A program made the position numbers and the translations under genes. The notes under the pieces were generated by a model. It was not told the origin of the DNA, searched no databases, and saw nothing but the letters and a program-made list of their open reading frames with translations. This document shows, one piece after another, positions 52,660-61,254 of a stretch of 64,000 bases of DNA; position 1 is the first letter of the stretch; each line of letters begins with the position of its first letter. The DNA lies in contig NZ_FZOC01000002.1 of assembly GCF_900188225.1 (NCBI RefSeq), positions 1-64,000 on the forward strand, given 5' to 3'. Source of the DNA: Humidesulfovibrio mexicanus. GTDB lineage: Bacteria > Desulfobacterota > Desulfovibrionia > Desulfovibrionales > Desulfovibrionaceae.

Positions 52660-53683
52660 ATTGATTATCTTGAAGGTTTATCGGCAAGCTAGTGGCTTCT
52701 TCTGCTCGTTTGTAGTAGGGGTCGAATTTTGACATAATATTGGGGCTATAAAAGTCTTTTTTGGTGCCATTGTGATTGTCTGGATCAAGGTACCTTGGCT
52801 GGACAAGCTGAGGATTATTCATGAGCGGACGTTTAGTGTCGTAAAATTTTCTGTTTTGCTTAAAGTCAATATATCTATTCTTGAGTCGAGTGAGCAATTC
52901 TCCGTAATCCCAGGGGTAGATGCGTTTAAAGTCTTCTTCAGTTAGCTCGATTTTGATTGCATCTGGGTCTTTTGATGAGATGACTTTTGTTGCACTAGCT
53001 AAGCTCGATTTCTCATATTTTATATCAAGGCGTATCGCGACGGAGTATTCGCTGTCGGTGGATCCATTCTCTTTTGCAATATGTTGAAGATACTTGATAA
53101 GCCTGCTCTCGTCAGGGCTTACCGTGATTGATTCCACTTCTTTGCTCCCATCGATAAATGCTAGTGGGACAACCAGTGAGATGGAGTTTGAGAAATCCTG
53201 GCTAAACCATTTTTTCGCAAGAAGAATGAAGTTTTTAATACAAGCGCAAGATATTTCGAAAATTTGTTTTACGAGAATTGGGTTTGTATTTACGCAATGT
53301 GTGGCGTTATCTCTGATTTCGATTAAGGCGTTAACATTGTCTACTATTTCTTTATCCAAGCTTGAAGGTGTTTTTGCAATTACTGATATGCAGTTTAGAA
53401 TAGAAATCGTCTTCGGATTTCCAGCCCTATTTGGGCAGAGGTACTGCCTTTTAGTCTTTTCACCTCTTTTGGTGCTTCTACTCTTGTACTCGCAGATTGA
53501 TTTTTTATTATTGTTGTTATCTTTGAGTATTTTTGCTTTTAGCAATAGTTCCCATGCATTAACTGACAGTATGGCAAACGCTTCTTCTCTGTAAAAAGCG
53601 TTCGGCTTGTTGTAAATCTCGATTGCACCTATAATCGCTGCATATGATTTATCTAGGAATTTTTTACATAATGGCCGTCTCAT
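52658..53683 (-). CDS. DUF3644-like protein, AT-rich acquired gene
   Basis: The protein is 341 residues from ATG 53683 with GAGGAG 7 bases upstream. The N-terminus (IEIYNKPNAFYREEAFAIL ... NAWELLLKAKIL) is the recognisable part of DUF3644. The rest is charged and unrecognised. Codon use is AT-rich throughout, unlike every neighbour. This marks a recent acquisition. DUF3644 proteins are often found alone or near restriction and abortive-infection genes, so a defence role is plausible but unproven. The stop lies inside the terminator T-run of the cold-shock gene. Confidence 0.78.
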   Translation of the reverse strand: MRRPLCKKFLDKSYAAIIGAIEIYNKPNAFYREEAFAILSVNAWELLLKAKILKDNNNNKKSICEYKSRSTKRGEKTKRQYLCPNRAGNPKTISILNCISVIAKTPSSLDKEIVDNVNALIEIRDNATHCVNTNPILVKQIFEISCACIKNFILLAKKWFSQDFSNSISLVVPLAFIDGSKEVESITVSPDESRLIKYLQHIAKENGSTDSEYSVAIRLDIKYEKSSLASATKVISSKDPDAIKIELTEEDFKRIYPWDYGELLTRLKNRYIDFKQNRKFYDTKRPLMNNPQLVQPRYLDPDNHNGTKKDFYSPNIMSKFDPYYKRAEEATSLPINLQDNQ

Positions 53684-53730
53684 AAGCTCACTCCTCGCAC
53701 ATCGGAAATGTTGACTGGGGAAAACAGGTC

Positions 53731-54129
53731 TTACCCCACCTCCACCACCGTCTTCCCAATGGGCGCTAGGCTGGCCCCGGCCAGCTTCATGTGCTGCGCG
53801 CCGAAGGGGATGCCGATGATGGTGATGAAGCAGAGCAGCGCCGAGATGAAGTGCCCCAAGAACAGCCACCAGCCCGCCACCAGGAACCAGATGAGGTTGC
53901 CCAACGCGCCCAGCGTGCCTGTGCCGATGTCCTGCTGCCCGGTGACGGCGCTGCGGATGACCACCTCCCGCCCGAAGGGCCACAGGCAGAACAGGCCCAG
54001 CATGAAGCAGGCCCGCCCCCAGGGGATGCCGAGGATCGAGGCGAACATGCACAGCCCGACCACGAACCAGCCCAGGCCCATGGCGAGCCCGCCAAACACG
54101 AACCAGATGAGATTGCCCAGAAGCCGCAC
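53731..54129 (-). CDS. YccF-family inner-membrane protein
   Basis: The protein is 132 residues from GTG 54129, chosen because AGGAGG lies 8 bases upstream and the family starts (M/V)RLLGNLIWFVFGG. It has two repeated YccF units, each with paired helices and GIPFG/GIPWG turns. Function unknown. A start at 54156 would lack a ribosome site. Confidence 0.85.
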   Translation of the reverse strand: MRLLGNLIWFVFGGLAMGLGWFVVGLCMFASILGIPWGRACFMLGLFCLWPFGREVVIRSAVTGQQDIGTGTLGALGNLIWFLVAGWWLFLGHFISALLCFITIIGIPFGAQHMKLAGASLAPIGKTVVEVG

Positions 54130-54185
54130 GAGCGCGTCCTCCTTTTCCGCCCGCAAGAGCTTTGGGCGGCGTTGACTGTTTGGGG

Positions 54186-54509
54186 CTACACGCCCGATTC
54201 CAGGTGCACCTTCTCCACCACGTTGTCCACCAGCACGTCCTTGGCCTGCCAGTGGCCTTTTTTGATGACGTAGCGGGTGAGCGCGTAGTCGATCTGGTCG
54301 ATGAAATCGAGCTTGCCCCAGCCGTCGTCGTCCAGAAGCCGCGCCACGTCGTTCAAAAACGGCTCCACGTCGATGTAGTGCCCCTCGAAGTCCACGGCGA
54401 GCAGGCGGTCCTTGTAGACCACCTGGTCGAAGGGCATGGACTGGCGGATTTCCTCGAAGGCCTCGGGCGAGAGCCCGTGGATGTCTGCGTACACGCGCAC
54501 GGCTTCCAT
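54186..54509 (-). CDS. Hypothetical acidic protein
   Basis: This 107-residue soluble protein has AAGGA 6 bases before its ATG. No family recognised. It lies 9 bases after the lpxB stop on the same strand, so it is probably co-transcribed with lpxB. Confidence 0.65.
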   Translation of the reverse strand: MEAVRVYADIHGLSPEAFEEIRQSMPFDQVVYKDRLLAVDFEGHYIDVEPFLNDVARLLDDDGWGKLDFIDQIDYALTRYVIKKGHWQAKDVLVDNVVEKVHLESGV

Positions 54510-54518
54510 GTCGTGTCC

Positions 54519-55694
54519 TTATGCCGTTGTTGCGGGCGATTCGCCCAGGGTCCGCAGGTCGTCCAGCACGATGGCCGCCGCGCGGTGCGCCGCGCCGGGG
54601 CCGCCCACCAGCGCGCGCAGTCCGGCCAGGTCCTCGCGTGCGCTGGCCAGGGCGTCGCCGTCGGCCATCCAGGGCAGCAGGCGCGCCGCCAGCAGGTCGC
54701 CGCGCGCCTTGCCCTGCAGCATTTCGGGGAAAATTTCGCGGCCCATGATGAGGTTGGGCAGGCTGGCGTATTTGACCTGCACCACGGCCTTGCCGATGGC
54801 GAAGCTTAAGGCCGAAAGCTTGTACGCCACCACCGTGGGCGTGCCGATGAGCGCGGCTTCAAGCGTCACCGTGCCGCTGGCGGCCAGAAGCGCCCGGCTG
54901 GTGCGCATGACGCGGTAGCGGTCCTCCGGCGGCAGGACGCGCACGGGCAGCTCCGGCGGCAGGAACAGCCGCAGGAAGTTCTCATCCACGCCCGGCGCGC
55001 GGGCCAGGGCCAGGGTCAGGCCGGGCAGCTGGCGGCGCAGCAGCAGCGCCGCGCGGGCGAACTCCGGCAGCAGCGCGCTGATTTCCTTGCGCCGACTGCC
55101 GGGCAGGATGCCCAGCTGGTTGGGGTCCGGGTGCAGGGCGTCCAATTCGGCAAGAGGCATCTGGTCCATGAGCGGGTGGCCCACGTAATCCACGTCCATG
55201 CCGCGCGCAGCGTAGAAGTCCTTCTCGAACGGCAGGATGCACAGCACGCGGCGCGTGAACCGGCGCAGGAATTCCACCCGGCCGGAGCGCCATGCCCACA
55301 CCTGCGGGCTGACGTAGTAGTATACCGGAATGCCGAGTGTTTCGGCCATGCGGGCCACGCGGAAGTGGAAGTCCGGGCAGTCGATGAGCACGATGGCCCT
55401 GGGCCGCAGCTCCATGAGGGCGCGCTTGACCTCGCCCAGCAGGCGCAGGATGCGCGGCAGGCCGGAAAGCACCTCGGTCAAGCCCACCAGCGAGATGAGG
55501 CGCATGGGAAAGCGCACCTGGCACCCGGCCTTGTAGAGCGCCGGACCGCCCATGCCCACGGCGCAGAGGCCGGGCTCCAACTCGCGCAGGGCGCCAAGCA
55601 GGCTGGCGGCGTGGATGTCTCCGGAGGCCTCGCCCGCGCTGATCCACAGGGGGCCGGAGGGGTCGCGGAAGGAGATGGAGGGGGGACTGCTCAT
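54519..55694 (-). CDS. lpxB: Lipid A disaccharide synthase
   Basis: This 391-residue GT19 enzyme has GEASGDIHAASLLGAL at the N-terminus, DCPDFHFRVAR and YYVSPQVWAWR in the middle, and LPGSRRKEI at the nucleotide site, all LpxB landmarks. Family role: joins UDP-diacyl-GlcN to lipid X to give the lipid A disaccharide. It is the main evidence that the organism builds lipopolysaccharide. It diverges from a Gfo/Idh dehydrogenase gene. Confidence 0.95.
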   Translation of the reverse strand: MSSPPSISFRDPSGPLWISAGEASGDIHAASLLGALRELEPGLCAVGMGGPALYKAGCQVRFPMRLISLVGLTEVLSGLPRILRLLGEVKRALMELRPRAIVLIDCPDFHFRVARMAETLGIPVYYYVSPQVWAWRSGRVEFLRRFTRRVLCILPFEKDFYAARGMDVDYVGHPLMDQMPLAELDALHPDPNQLGILPGSRRKEISALLPEFARAALLLRRQLPGLTLALARAPGVDENFLRLFLPPELPVRVLPPEDRYRVMRTSRALLAASGTVTLEAALIGTPTVVAYKLSALSFAIGKAVVQVKYASLPNLIMGREIFPEMLQGKARGDLLAARLLPWMADGDALASAREDLAGLRALVGGPGAAHRAAAIVLDDLRTLGESPATTA

Positions 55695-55856
55695 GCCCGG
55701 CAGATAGCGCGAATCGGGCCACGGCGCAAGGCGCGGCCCTGCCGGGGCCGGGCGCGGCGCGGCGTTGCATTGCCGGGCCGGAGGATGTAGGGAAGGGCAG
55801 CCTCTGGCGGCGGCCGTGCCGTCCAGGGGCGCACAACCCCCAACGCGGAGCGCTCC

Positions 55857-56783
55857 ATGCGGAAAGTCGGCGTCATCGGCCTTGGCTCAATGGGCAAGAT
55901 CCACCTGCGCAACTACTGCGAAATGCCGGATGTCCAGGTGCTGGGCGTCATGGACGTGGCGCAGGCCAACCTTGACGAGGCCAAGAGCCGTTTTGGCGTG
56001 GCCGGGTTCGCCGACCTGGACGAGTTCTTGAAGCTCGACCTGGACGCGGTGAGCATAAGCGTGCCCACGGTGCTGCATTTCGAGGTGGGCATGAAGGTCA
56101 TCGAGCGGGGCGTGGCCCTGCTGCTGGAGAAGCCGTTGGCGGCAACCGCGGCTCAGGGCAGTCAACTGGTGGCCGCGGCCCGCGCCAAGGGCGTGCCCCT
56201 CATGGTGGGCCACATAGAGCGCTTCAACCCCGCCATCCTCAAGCTCAAGGAACTGGCGGGCGAGGGGCTTGTCTCGGTGGACATCGAGCGTGTGGGCCCG
56301 TTCCCGGCGCGCATCCAGGACGTGGGCGTCATCCGCGACCTGGGCTCCCACGACTTGGACCTGCTGCGCTTCCTCTCCGGCGCGGACTTCGAGAGCGTGG
56401 ACGCGGTGTTCTCCACCACCTTGGCCCCGCACGAGGACAGCGCCTTTATCGGCGCGCGCATGAAAAACGGCGTGCTCGGACACATCACCACCAACTGGCT
56501 CACCCCGGCGCGCTCCCGCAGCATCCGCGTGGCCTGCAAGGACCGCTATTTCGTGGCCGACCTCATCGCCCAGCAGGTGCGCGAGTACGGCCCCTTCGAC
56601 CCCGTGGCCAAGACCTACACGGTGAAGGAGCATCCGGTGATGCCGCGCGAGCAGATGCGCGAGGAGCTTACCGCGTTTCTTGCCGCTGTGCGCGGCGAAC
56701 GGCCCCTGCCCATAAGCGGCGAGGACGGCCTGTGCGTGCTTGCGGCCATCGAGAAGATCTTCGCCGGGGGCGGGACGGTCTAG
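55857..56783 (+). CDS. Gfo/Idh/MocA-family oxidoreductase
   Basis: The protein has 308 residues. The Rossmann motif VGVIGLGSMGKIH opens the protein, LEKPLAATAAQG carries the family's EKP motif, and GHIERFNPA follows the expected H/D substrate region. Family role: NAD(P)-dependent oxidation or epimerisation of a (nucleotide-)sugar. Position beside lpxB fits a GnnA-like UDP-GlcNAc 3-dehydrogenase that feeds 3-amino lipid A, but the partner transaminase GnnB is absent here, so this stays a guess. Confidence 0.82.
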   Translation: MRKVGVIGLGSMGKIHLRNYCEMPDVQVLGVMDVAQANLDEAKSRFGVAGFADLDEFLKLDLDAVSISVPTVLHFEVGMKVIERGVALLLEKPLAATAAQGSQLVAAARAKGVPLMVGHIERFNPAILKLKELAGEGLVSVDIERVGPFPARIQDVGVIRDLGSHDLDLLRFLSGADFESVDAVFSTTLAPHEDSAFIGARMKNGVLGHITTNWLTPARSRSIRVACKDRYFVADLIAQQVREYGPFDPVAKTYTVKEHPVMPREQMREELTAFLAAVRGERPLPISGEDGLCVLAAIEKIFAGGGTV

Positions 56784-56815
56784 GCGTCCGCCGTGCGCAC
56801 GGGCACGAAATCACG

Positions 56816-56844
56816 GGCGGTCCTGCGGGGCCGCCTTTTTTTTC
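56816..56844 (+). terminator. Terminator after the Gfo/Idh gene
   Basis: GGCGGTCC and GGGCCGCC arms with a 4-base loop are followed by nine T. It is about 35 bases after the stop. Confidence 0.85.
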
Positions 56845-56982
56845 TTGAGCATGGCGCAGGTGCAGGCTTGCTGTTGCATTGCGCCATGGTGTCCCGTATC
56901 CGGGGAAGGTGCGCGGCAATGGCGGGCATTGCATGTGGACCTGGCGCATTGCGCCTGCAAGCCGGGGAAGGGGAAAGCGCTG

Positions 56983-58080
56983 ATGGCCTTCATGGACAAG
57001 GTCGGCTCCCAGGAGTCCGTGCTGAAGGGCATGGACCGGACGAACCGGTTGATCTGGCGATCAACGGCGCATACGTTTTTTCTTCTTGTGCTCCTGGTTT
57101 TGTGGCGCAAGGGAAGGAAGCGGGAGTTCGCCTTCTCCCTTGCGGCCTTCATTTTTGTGGCCCTTCTCTCCGTGCCGCTGCTCATCGCGGCCAGGAAATA
57201 CTTCTGGAATAGCAATTATCTTCTCGTCGGGACATATGTCTGCCTGAATCTCTTCACGTCCGTGCTCCTCATAAAACGCTTCAAGCTGGACGAGGACTTT
57301 TCGACATATGACAACGTGGAATCCCTCTTGAACAGGAAACAGTGTGCGGCGGCTTTTGGCGTTGCGCTGCTGGTCCTGTCCGGGGTTTTCTTCGGGGCCG
57401 CCGAATACTGTACCGAATGTACCGCGCGGCATTACAGTGAAGGCCGGCGGCTGTACGGGCAGGGCGACTACGTCGGCGCCGCACTGCAATTCAGCGAAAG
57501 TCTCGGCTACGCCTCCGTCATTTCAAAAAAGGCCGCAGAGCTTGAGGCCTTGCTTTGGCTGGGCACCGCGCAACGCAAGTTCGGCCAGCTTGATGCGGCT
57601 TTGGAGAACCTTGAGCGGGTGCGGCTGCGTTCCATGAACGACACCGGCAAATTCAGGCGTGAGGAGGTGCTCGCGCTCCGCCAGATGGCGCAGTGCCAGA
57701 GCGCAAAAGGCAATCACGGCCTCGCGCTTGCGCTCATGCAGCGGTCCATGTGGACGGAATATGCATCCGATTCGCGCTTCAGAACCCCGGCTGCATATGC
57801 CTTGCTCGGCAAGCTGCAACTGGAGGCCGATGCCGCAAAGGCGTCCGTGGAGAGCTTTACCCAAGCGGTGCAATTGGCGACAGGGGAGGAGAACAGGCTG
57901 TTGCGGGCTCAGGCTCTTGTCCTTATGGGCATTGCCCATCAGAAGATGGACGATGCGGCGTCCTCTCGCCTGGCGTATGAGCAGGCCCTGGAGCTGTATT
58001 CGCAACTGGGCGAGACCGCCAAGGCCGGGCGCATTGAGGAAGCCTTGTACGGGGGCAGGCCGCTTGCCGTTTCGGAGTGA
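56983..58080 (+). CDS. Membrane protein with TPR-like C-terminal domain
   Basis: This 365-residue protein has three or four helices in the first ~145 residues (STAHTFFLLVLLVLW and FIFVALLSVPLLIAARK among them). From ~150 it has helical repeats resembling TPR (GRRLYGQGDYVGAALQFSES, ALENLERVRLRS, ALVLMGIAHQKMDDAASSR). TPR units mediate protein contacts. Function unknown. Start ATG 56983 is chosen after a GGGG-rich site; ATG 56992 is possible. It has less GC bias in its membrane part than neighbours. Confidence 0.68.
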   Translation: MAFMDKVGSQESVLKGMDRTNRLIWRSTAHTFFLLVLLVLWRKGRKREFAFSLAAFIFVALLSVPLLIAARKYFWNSNYLLVGTYVCLNLFTSVLLIKRFKLDEDFSTYDNVESLLNRKQCAAAFGVALLVLSGVFFGAAEYCTECTARHYSEGRRLYGQGDYVGAALQFSESLGYASVISKKAAELEALLWLGTAQRKFGQLDAALENLERVRLRSMNDTGKFRREEVLALRQMAQCQSAKGNHGLALALMQRSMWTEYASDSRFRTPAAYALLGKLQLEADAAKASVESFTQAVQLATGEENRLLRAQALVLMGIAHQKMDDAASSRLAYEQALELYSQLGETAKAGRIEEALYGGRPLAVSE

Positions 58081-58093
58081 GGGCTGAGGGGGC

Positions 58094-58696
58094 TTACCGC
58101 GCGGCGAAGAGCCGCACGTGGTTCTGCACGCTGGATGCCCCGGCGATGCGCGCGCTTTCGAGGAGCTGCTCTTCTTCGTCTCTGGTCCGCACCCGGCCGA
58201 TGAGCACGGCGTTGCCTTCCACAACATGCACGCGAACGTCCGGCGTGCGCACCCCGGAGAGCCTGAGGATGTTGTCGCGCATCTCGCCGTCGCTGACGGC
58301 CCGCCCCTGGCCGCTGCCAACCGGGAACAGGCACAGGGTCACCTGGTCCACGCCCTTGATCTTCGCGGTGGCCCGGCGGGCGCGCTCCAGCTCCTGCCTG
58401 TCGGCGTAGGAGCCCACGACATAGGCCTGGCCCTGCGACACCTGCGCGGTGGCCCAGCGCAGGGTGCCGCCCTGCCTGTCCAGCGCGGCGCGCAGCCGGG
58501 CCTCTGCCTGGGCGTCCGGGCTGTGGTCCATGTTCAGCGTCTTGCGGGAATTGAGCCCTGCGGCCATGTCATACCCGGTCTTGCCCAACTCGGCGGCGTT
58601 CATCACGTCCAGTGCGGCCAGCATGGGCAGCGAGGCGCAGCCTCCGGCGCAGAGCGCGGCGAGGCAGATGAGGAGCGCAAGCCTGAGCGATCGCAC
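58094..58696 (-). CDS. BON-domain lipoprotein
   Basis: The protein is 200 residues from GTG 58696 with GGAG upstream. The lipobox ends at C20 (LCAGGC). Two BON-like segments are visible, about 60-125 and 130-195 (VRVHVVEGNAVLIGRVRT). BON domains bind phospholipid or the cell envelope. It resembles OsmY/DolP-type proteins that protect the outer membrane. It is not in an obvious operon. Confidence 0.75.
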   Translation of the reverse strand: MRSLRLALLICLAALCAGGCASLPMLAALDVMNAAELGKTGYDMAAGLNSRKTLNMDHSPDAQAEARLRAALDRQGGTLRWATAQVSQGQAYVVGSYADRQELERARRATAKIKGVDQVTLCLFPVGSGQGRAVSDGEMRDNILRLSGVRTPDVRVHVVEGNAVLIGRVRTRDEEEQLLESARIAGASSVQNHVRLFAAR

Positions 58697-58797
58697 GGGG
58701 AGTCTCCTGATGCCGTTTGCGCGGCGCGGGGTCAGCGCCGCTGGTTGCCTGTGTCAATCCGCCAGCATCGATGCAGTTTCCTTGCCAGACGTTGCCG

Positions 58798-60477
58798 TCA
58801 CTCTGCCGGGCCGCAGGCGTCGGGCGGGGGCGGCGGGGTGCCGTCCCTGCGGCTCACGGCCACATAATACGTCTGCCCGGCCATCCATTGCTCGAACACT
58901 TTGGTCACCTGGGCCGGGCGTTCAGTCCAGGCGTCCCATCTTTTCTTCTTGATCACCAGCACCACGTCCTCCTCGGCCACGGCCTTGTCCAGCATGTCGA
59001 AGGCCCAGGTCTCGCGGATGACGCCGCCCAGATAGTAGGAATAGATGCCCTGGTAGATGTCGTGCGACAGGGGCGTGTAGCCCAGCTTGGCATACTGCTG
59101 CAGGACGAGCGCCTGCGGCTTCGGGCTCATGATGGCGTCCAGGGCCGGGGACAGGGTGCGGGCGGCGGGCTGCACCCACGCGGGCATGAGCAGGGCCAGG
59201 GCCAGCAGCACGTGGCGGGGCTCCTGCCTGCGCAGAAGGAACACCCCGGCCGCGCAGGCCGCGAAGCCTCCGGCCACGGCGTACGCGCCGGGCAGGCCGC
59301 CGTCCGGGGCCACGGGTGCGGGCAGGAAGCGCGCCCCCTGGCTGGCCGCGGCCGCCAGGACCAGGAACAGCGCGGCCGTGGCCAGCCACAGCCTGCGCCA
59401 GGGCAGGGAGCCGTCGCGCAGGGCCAGCGCCAGCAGCAGGGCCAGCGGCGGCAGTTGCGGCAGTATGTACACCACCACCTTGCCGCTCAGCAGGGACAGC
59501 AGCACCAGGCCGCTTGCCGCGGAAATCCACAGCCAGGCGCGGGCGTCGGCCTCTGGGGAGGCGTTCTTGCGCCCCTGGGCCAGGCCGCGCCAGAACGCGG
59601 CGGAAACAAGCCGCCGCAGCGGCAGGGCCACGGGCGCAAGCATCCAGGGCAGCCAGCAGGGCGGAAAGGCCACCAGATAGAAATACCAGGGCTCGGCGTG
59701 GTGGAAGGTCTTGGTGGCGCGCTGGAAAATCTGCTCATAGAAGATCTTGCGCAGAAAGCCCGGCCCCTCCACGACGTAGGCCGCCGCGACCCAGGAAAAG
59801 ACCACGGCCAGCAGCACGGCCAGGCCCGGCAGCATGTCCTTGCGGAAGAACTCCCGCGCGCGGCCGCGCCAGGACAAAAAGAGCAGCGTGGTCACAATGG
59901 GGAACAGCAGACCCAGCGGCCCCTTGGTGAGGGTGGCCAGCGCGGCGAGCAGCATGGCCAGGGCGGCCGCGCGGCCGCGCTGCGCCTCGTTTCCGGTCCG
60001 GAAGGCCGCGCAGAAGGCCGCCTGGGAGGCGGTGATCAGCGCCGCGAAGAGCATGTCCATGCGCGAGTAGTGCAGCAACCCGGCGAAGAAGAGCGTGCAG
60101 AGCAGCACCATCCCGGCCATCAGGCCCGCGTCGTCCTGCAGGCGCAAGGCCTTGGCCCACAAAAGCACGGCCCAGAGCACAAGAAAGCCGCTTACCGCCG
60201 CGCCCAGGAAGAACACCGCCGGGTCGCCCACGCCGGTCACGGCGTCCAGGGCGCGCAACAGCCAGAAGTACAGGGGCGGCTTGTCCGGGTAGGCCACGCC
60301 GTTCAGGTTCAGCACCAGCCAGTGCCCGCGCAGCAGTTCAGCGTAGGCGTCGGCGTAGCGCACCTCGTCGGAGAACCACAGGGCCCGGGCGGAAAGCGCG
60401 CCCGCGGTCTGCAAGGCGGTAAGCACCGCCAGGGCGGCCAGGGGCCAGCGCCGCATCAGCTCCCACATGCGCTGCAT
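58798..60477 (-). CDS. GT39-family membrane glycosyltransferase, ArnT-like
   Basis: This 559-residue protein has about twelve helices. The periplasmic loop 1 carries SDEVRYADAYAELL with the catalytic acidic residues and LNGVAYPDKPPLYFW, the ArnT/PMT consensus. Family role: transfers a sugar (aminoarabinose in ArnT) from an undecaprenyl-phosphate carrier to lipid A or a protein. Its start abuts the PAP2 stop, so both are made together. The donor-making GT2 could be the protein at 2334-3059; that is inference. Confidence 0.85.
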   Translation of the reverse strand: MQRMWELMRRWPLAALAVLTALQTAGALSARALWFSDEVRYADAYAELLRGHWLVLNLNGVAYPDKPPLYFWLLRALDAVTGVGDPAVFFLGAAVSGFLVLWAVLLWAKALRLQDDAGLMAGMVLLCTLFFAGLLHYSRMDMLFAALITASQAAFCAAFRTGNEAQRGRAAALAMLLAALATLTKGPLGLLFPIVTTLLFLSWRGRAREFFRKDMLPGLAVLLAVVFSWVAAAYVVEGPGFLRKIFYEQIFQRATKTFHHAEPWYFYLVAFPPCWLPWMLAPVALPLRRLVSAAFWRGLAQGRKNASPEADARAWLWISAASGLVLLSLLSGKVVVYILPQLPPLALLLALALRDGSLPWRRLWLATAALFLVLAAAASQGARFLPAPVAPDGGLPGAYAVAGGFAACAAGVFLLRRQEPRHVLLALALLMPAWVQPAARTLSPALDAIMSPKPQALVLQQYAKLGYTPLSHDIYQGIYSYYLGGVIRETWAFDMLDKAVAEEDVVLVIKKKRWDAWTERPAQVTKVFEQWMAGQTYYVAVSRRDGTPPPPPDACGPAE

Positions 60478-61131
60478 CTACTTGCCCCCCTTGGAAAACG
60501 CCCGTTCGATGCGCGGCACGAGGCGCGGAGCCAGGCGGCTGGCAAACACTCCGCCCAGGCAGCCCAGGGCCATGCCCGCCAGCAGGTCCGTGGGATGGTG
60601 CGCGCCCACGGCAAGCCTGCTTGCGCCCATGAGGGCCAGCAGCAGCCCCATGAGCAGGGGCACGGCCAGCGATCTGGCGAACAGGGCGAGGCAGGCGGTC
60701 TGCACGCTCATCTCCGCGGTGTGCCCGGAGGGCATGGCGTTGTGCGCGGCGTCCAGCGAAAAGGGCACGAGGGGGCCGCCCACGCCGGGGCGGGGCCTGC
60801 CGATGCCGACCTTGAGCACGCGCTCGATGGCCAGGGAGAAGAGCAGCTGCGCGGCCAGATAGGCCAGGGCCTGGGCCACGAGCTCGGCCCGGCGGTTTTT
60901 GACGCCCACGGCCAGGATGCCCGCGAACGCCAGGTACAGGGCCGGGTTGCCCCAGTCCGTGTAGAACGTGGCGATTGTGAGGGCGTCGGGGTGCTCCGCG
61001 CGCCACTGGGCGAAGAACGCGGCCACGGCGTCCTCCCCGCCGATGCAGGCGAAGCAGGCGGCGACCACCAGGACAAGAGGCAGGCACAGGGCCGTCCAGA
61101 CGGCGAGGGGATGGGGGGCTTGGCGCGACAT
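60478..61131 (-). CDS. PAP2-family membrane phosphatase
   Basis: This 217-residue protein with about six helices has the three PAP2 motifs: KVGIGRPRP, PSGHTAE and SRLAVGAHHPTDLLAG. Family role: dephosphorylates lipid phosphates or undecaprenyl diphosphate in the periplasm. It overlaps the GT39 gene region by adjacency only (stop and start touch). LpxE-like lipid A phosphatase activity is a possibility because of the neighbouring ArnT-like gene. Confidence 0.88.
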   Translation of the reverse strand: MSRQAPHPLAVWTALCLPLVLVVAACFACIGGEDAVAAFFAQWRAEHPDALTIATFYTDWGNPALYLAFAGILAVGVKNRRAELVAQALAYLAAQLLFSLAIERVLKVGIGRPRPGVGGPLVPFSLDAAHNAMPSGHTAEMSVQTACLALFARSLAVPLLMGLLLALMGASRLAVGAHHPTDLLAGMALGCLGGVFASRLAPRLVPRIERAFSKGGK

Positions 61132-61197
61132 GCGGCCTTATAGGCCGATTGCCGCCCTGGCGCAACACGGTGCGCGCGGGACCCGGACGATGGACGA

Positions 61198-61235
61198 GCG
61201 CCCGCCCGGCGGAATCGTGACAGGCGGGCGGGCGC
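61198..61235. other. Strong GC inverted repeat downstream of the DUF115 gene
   Basis: Arms GCGCCCGCCCG and CGGGCGGGCGC pair perfectly over 11 bases with a 16-base loop. No T-run follows on either strand. It is 20 bases after the stop at 61255 and may end or protect that transcript. Confidence 0.5.
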
Positions 61236-61254
61236 GTTCATGGTGTTGCGGTTC

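Noticed and set aside
58717-61143. Plus-strand ORF of 808 codons over the BON, GT39 and PAP2 genes
   Set aside because: Spans several real minus-strand genes, with Gly/Gln/His/Arg repeats and no domain.
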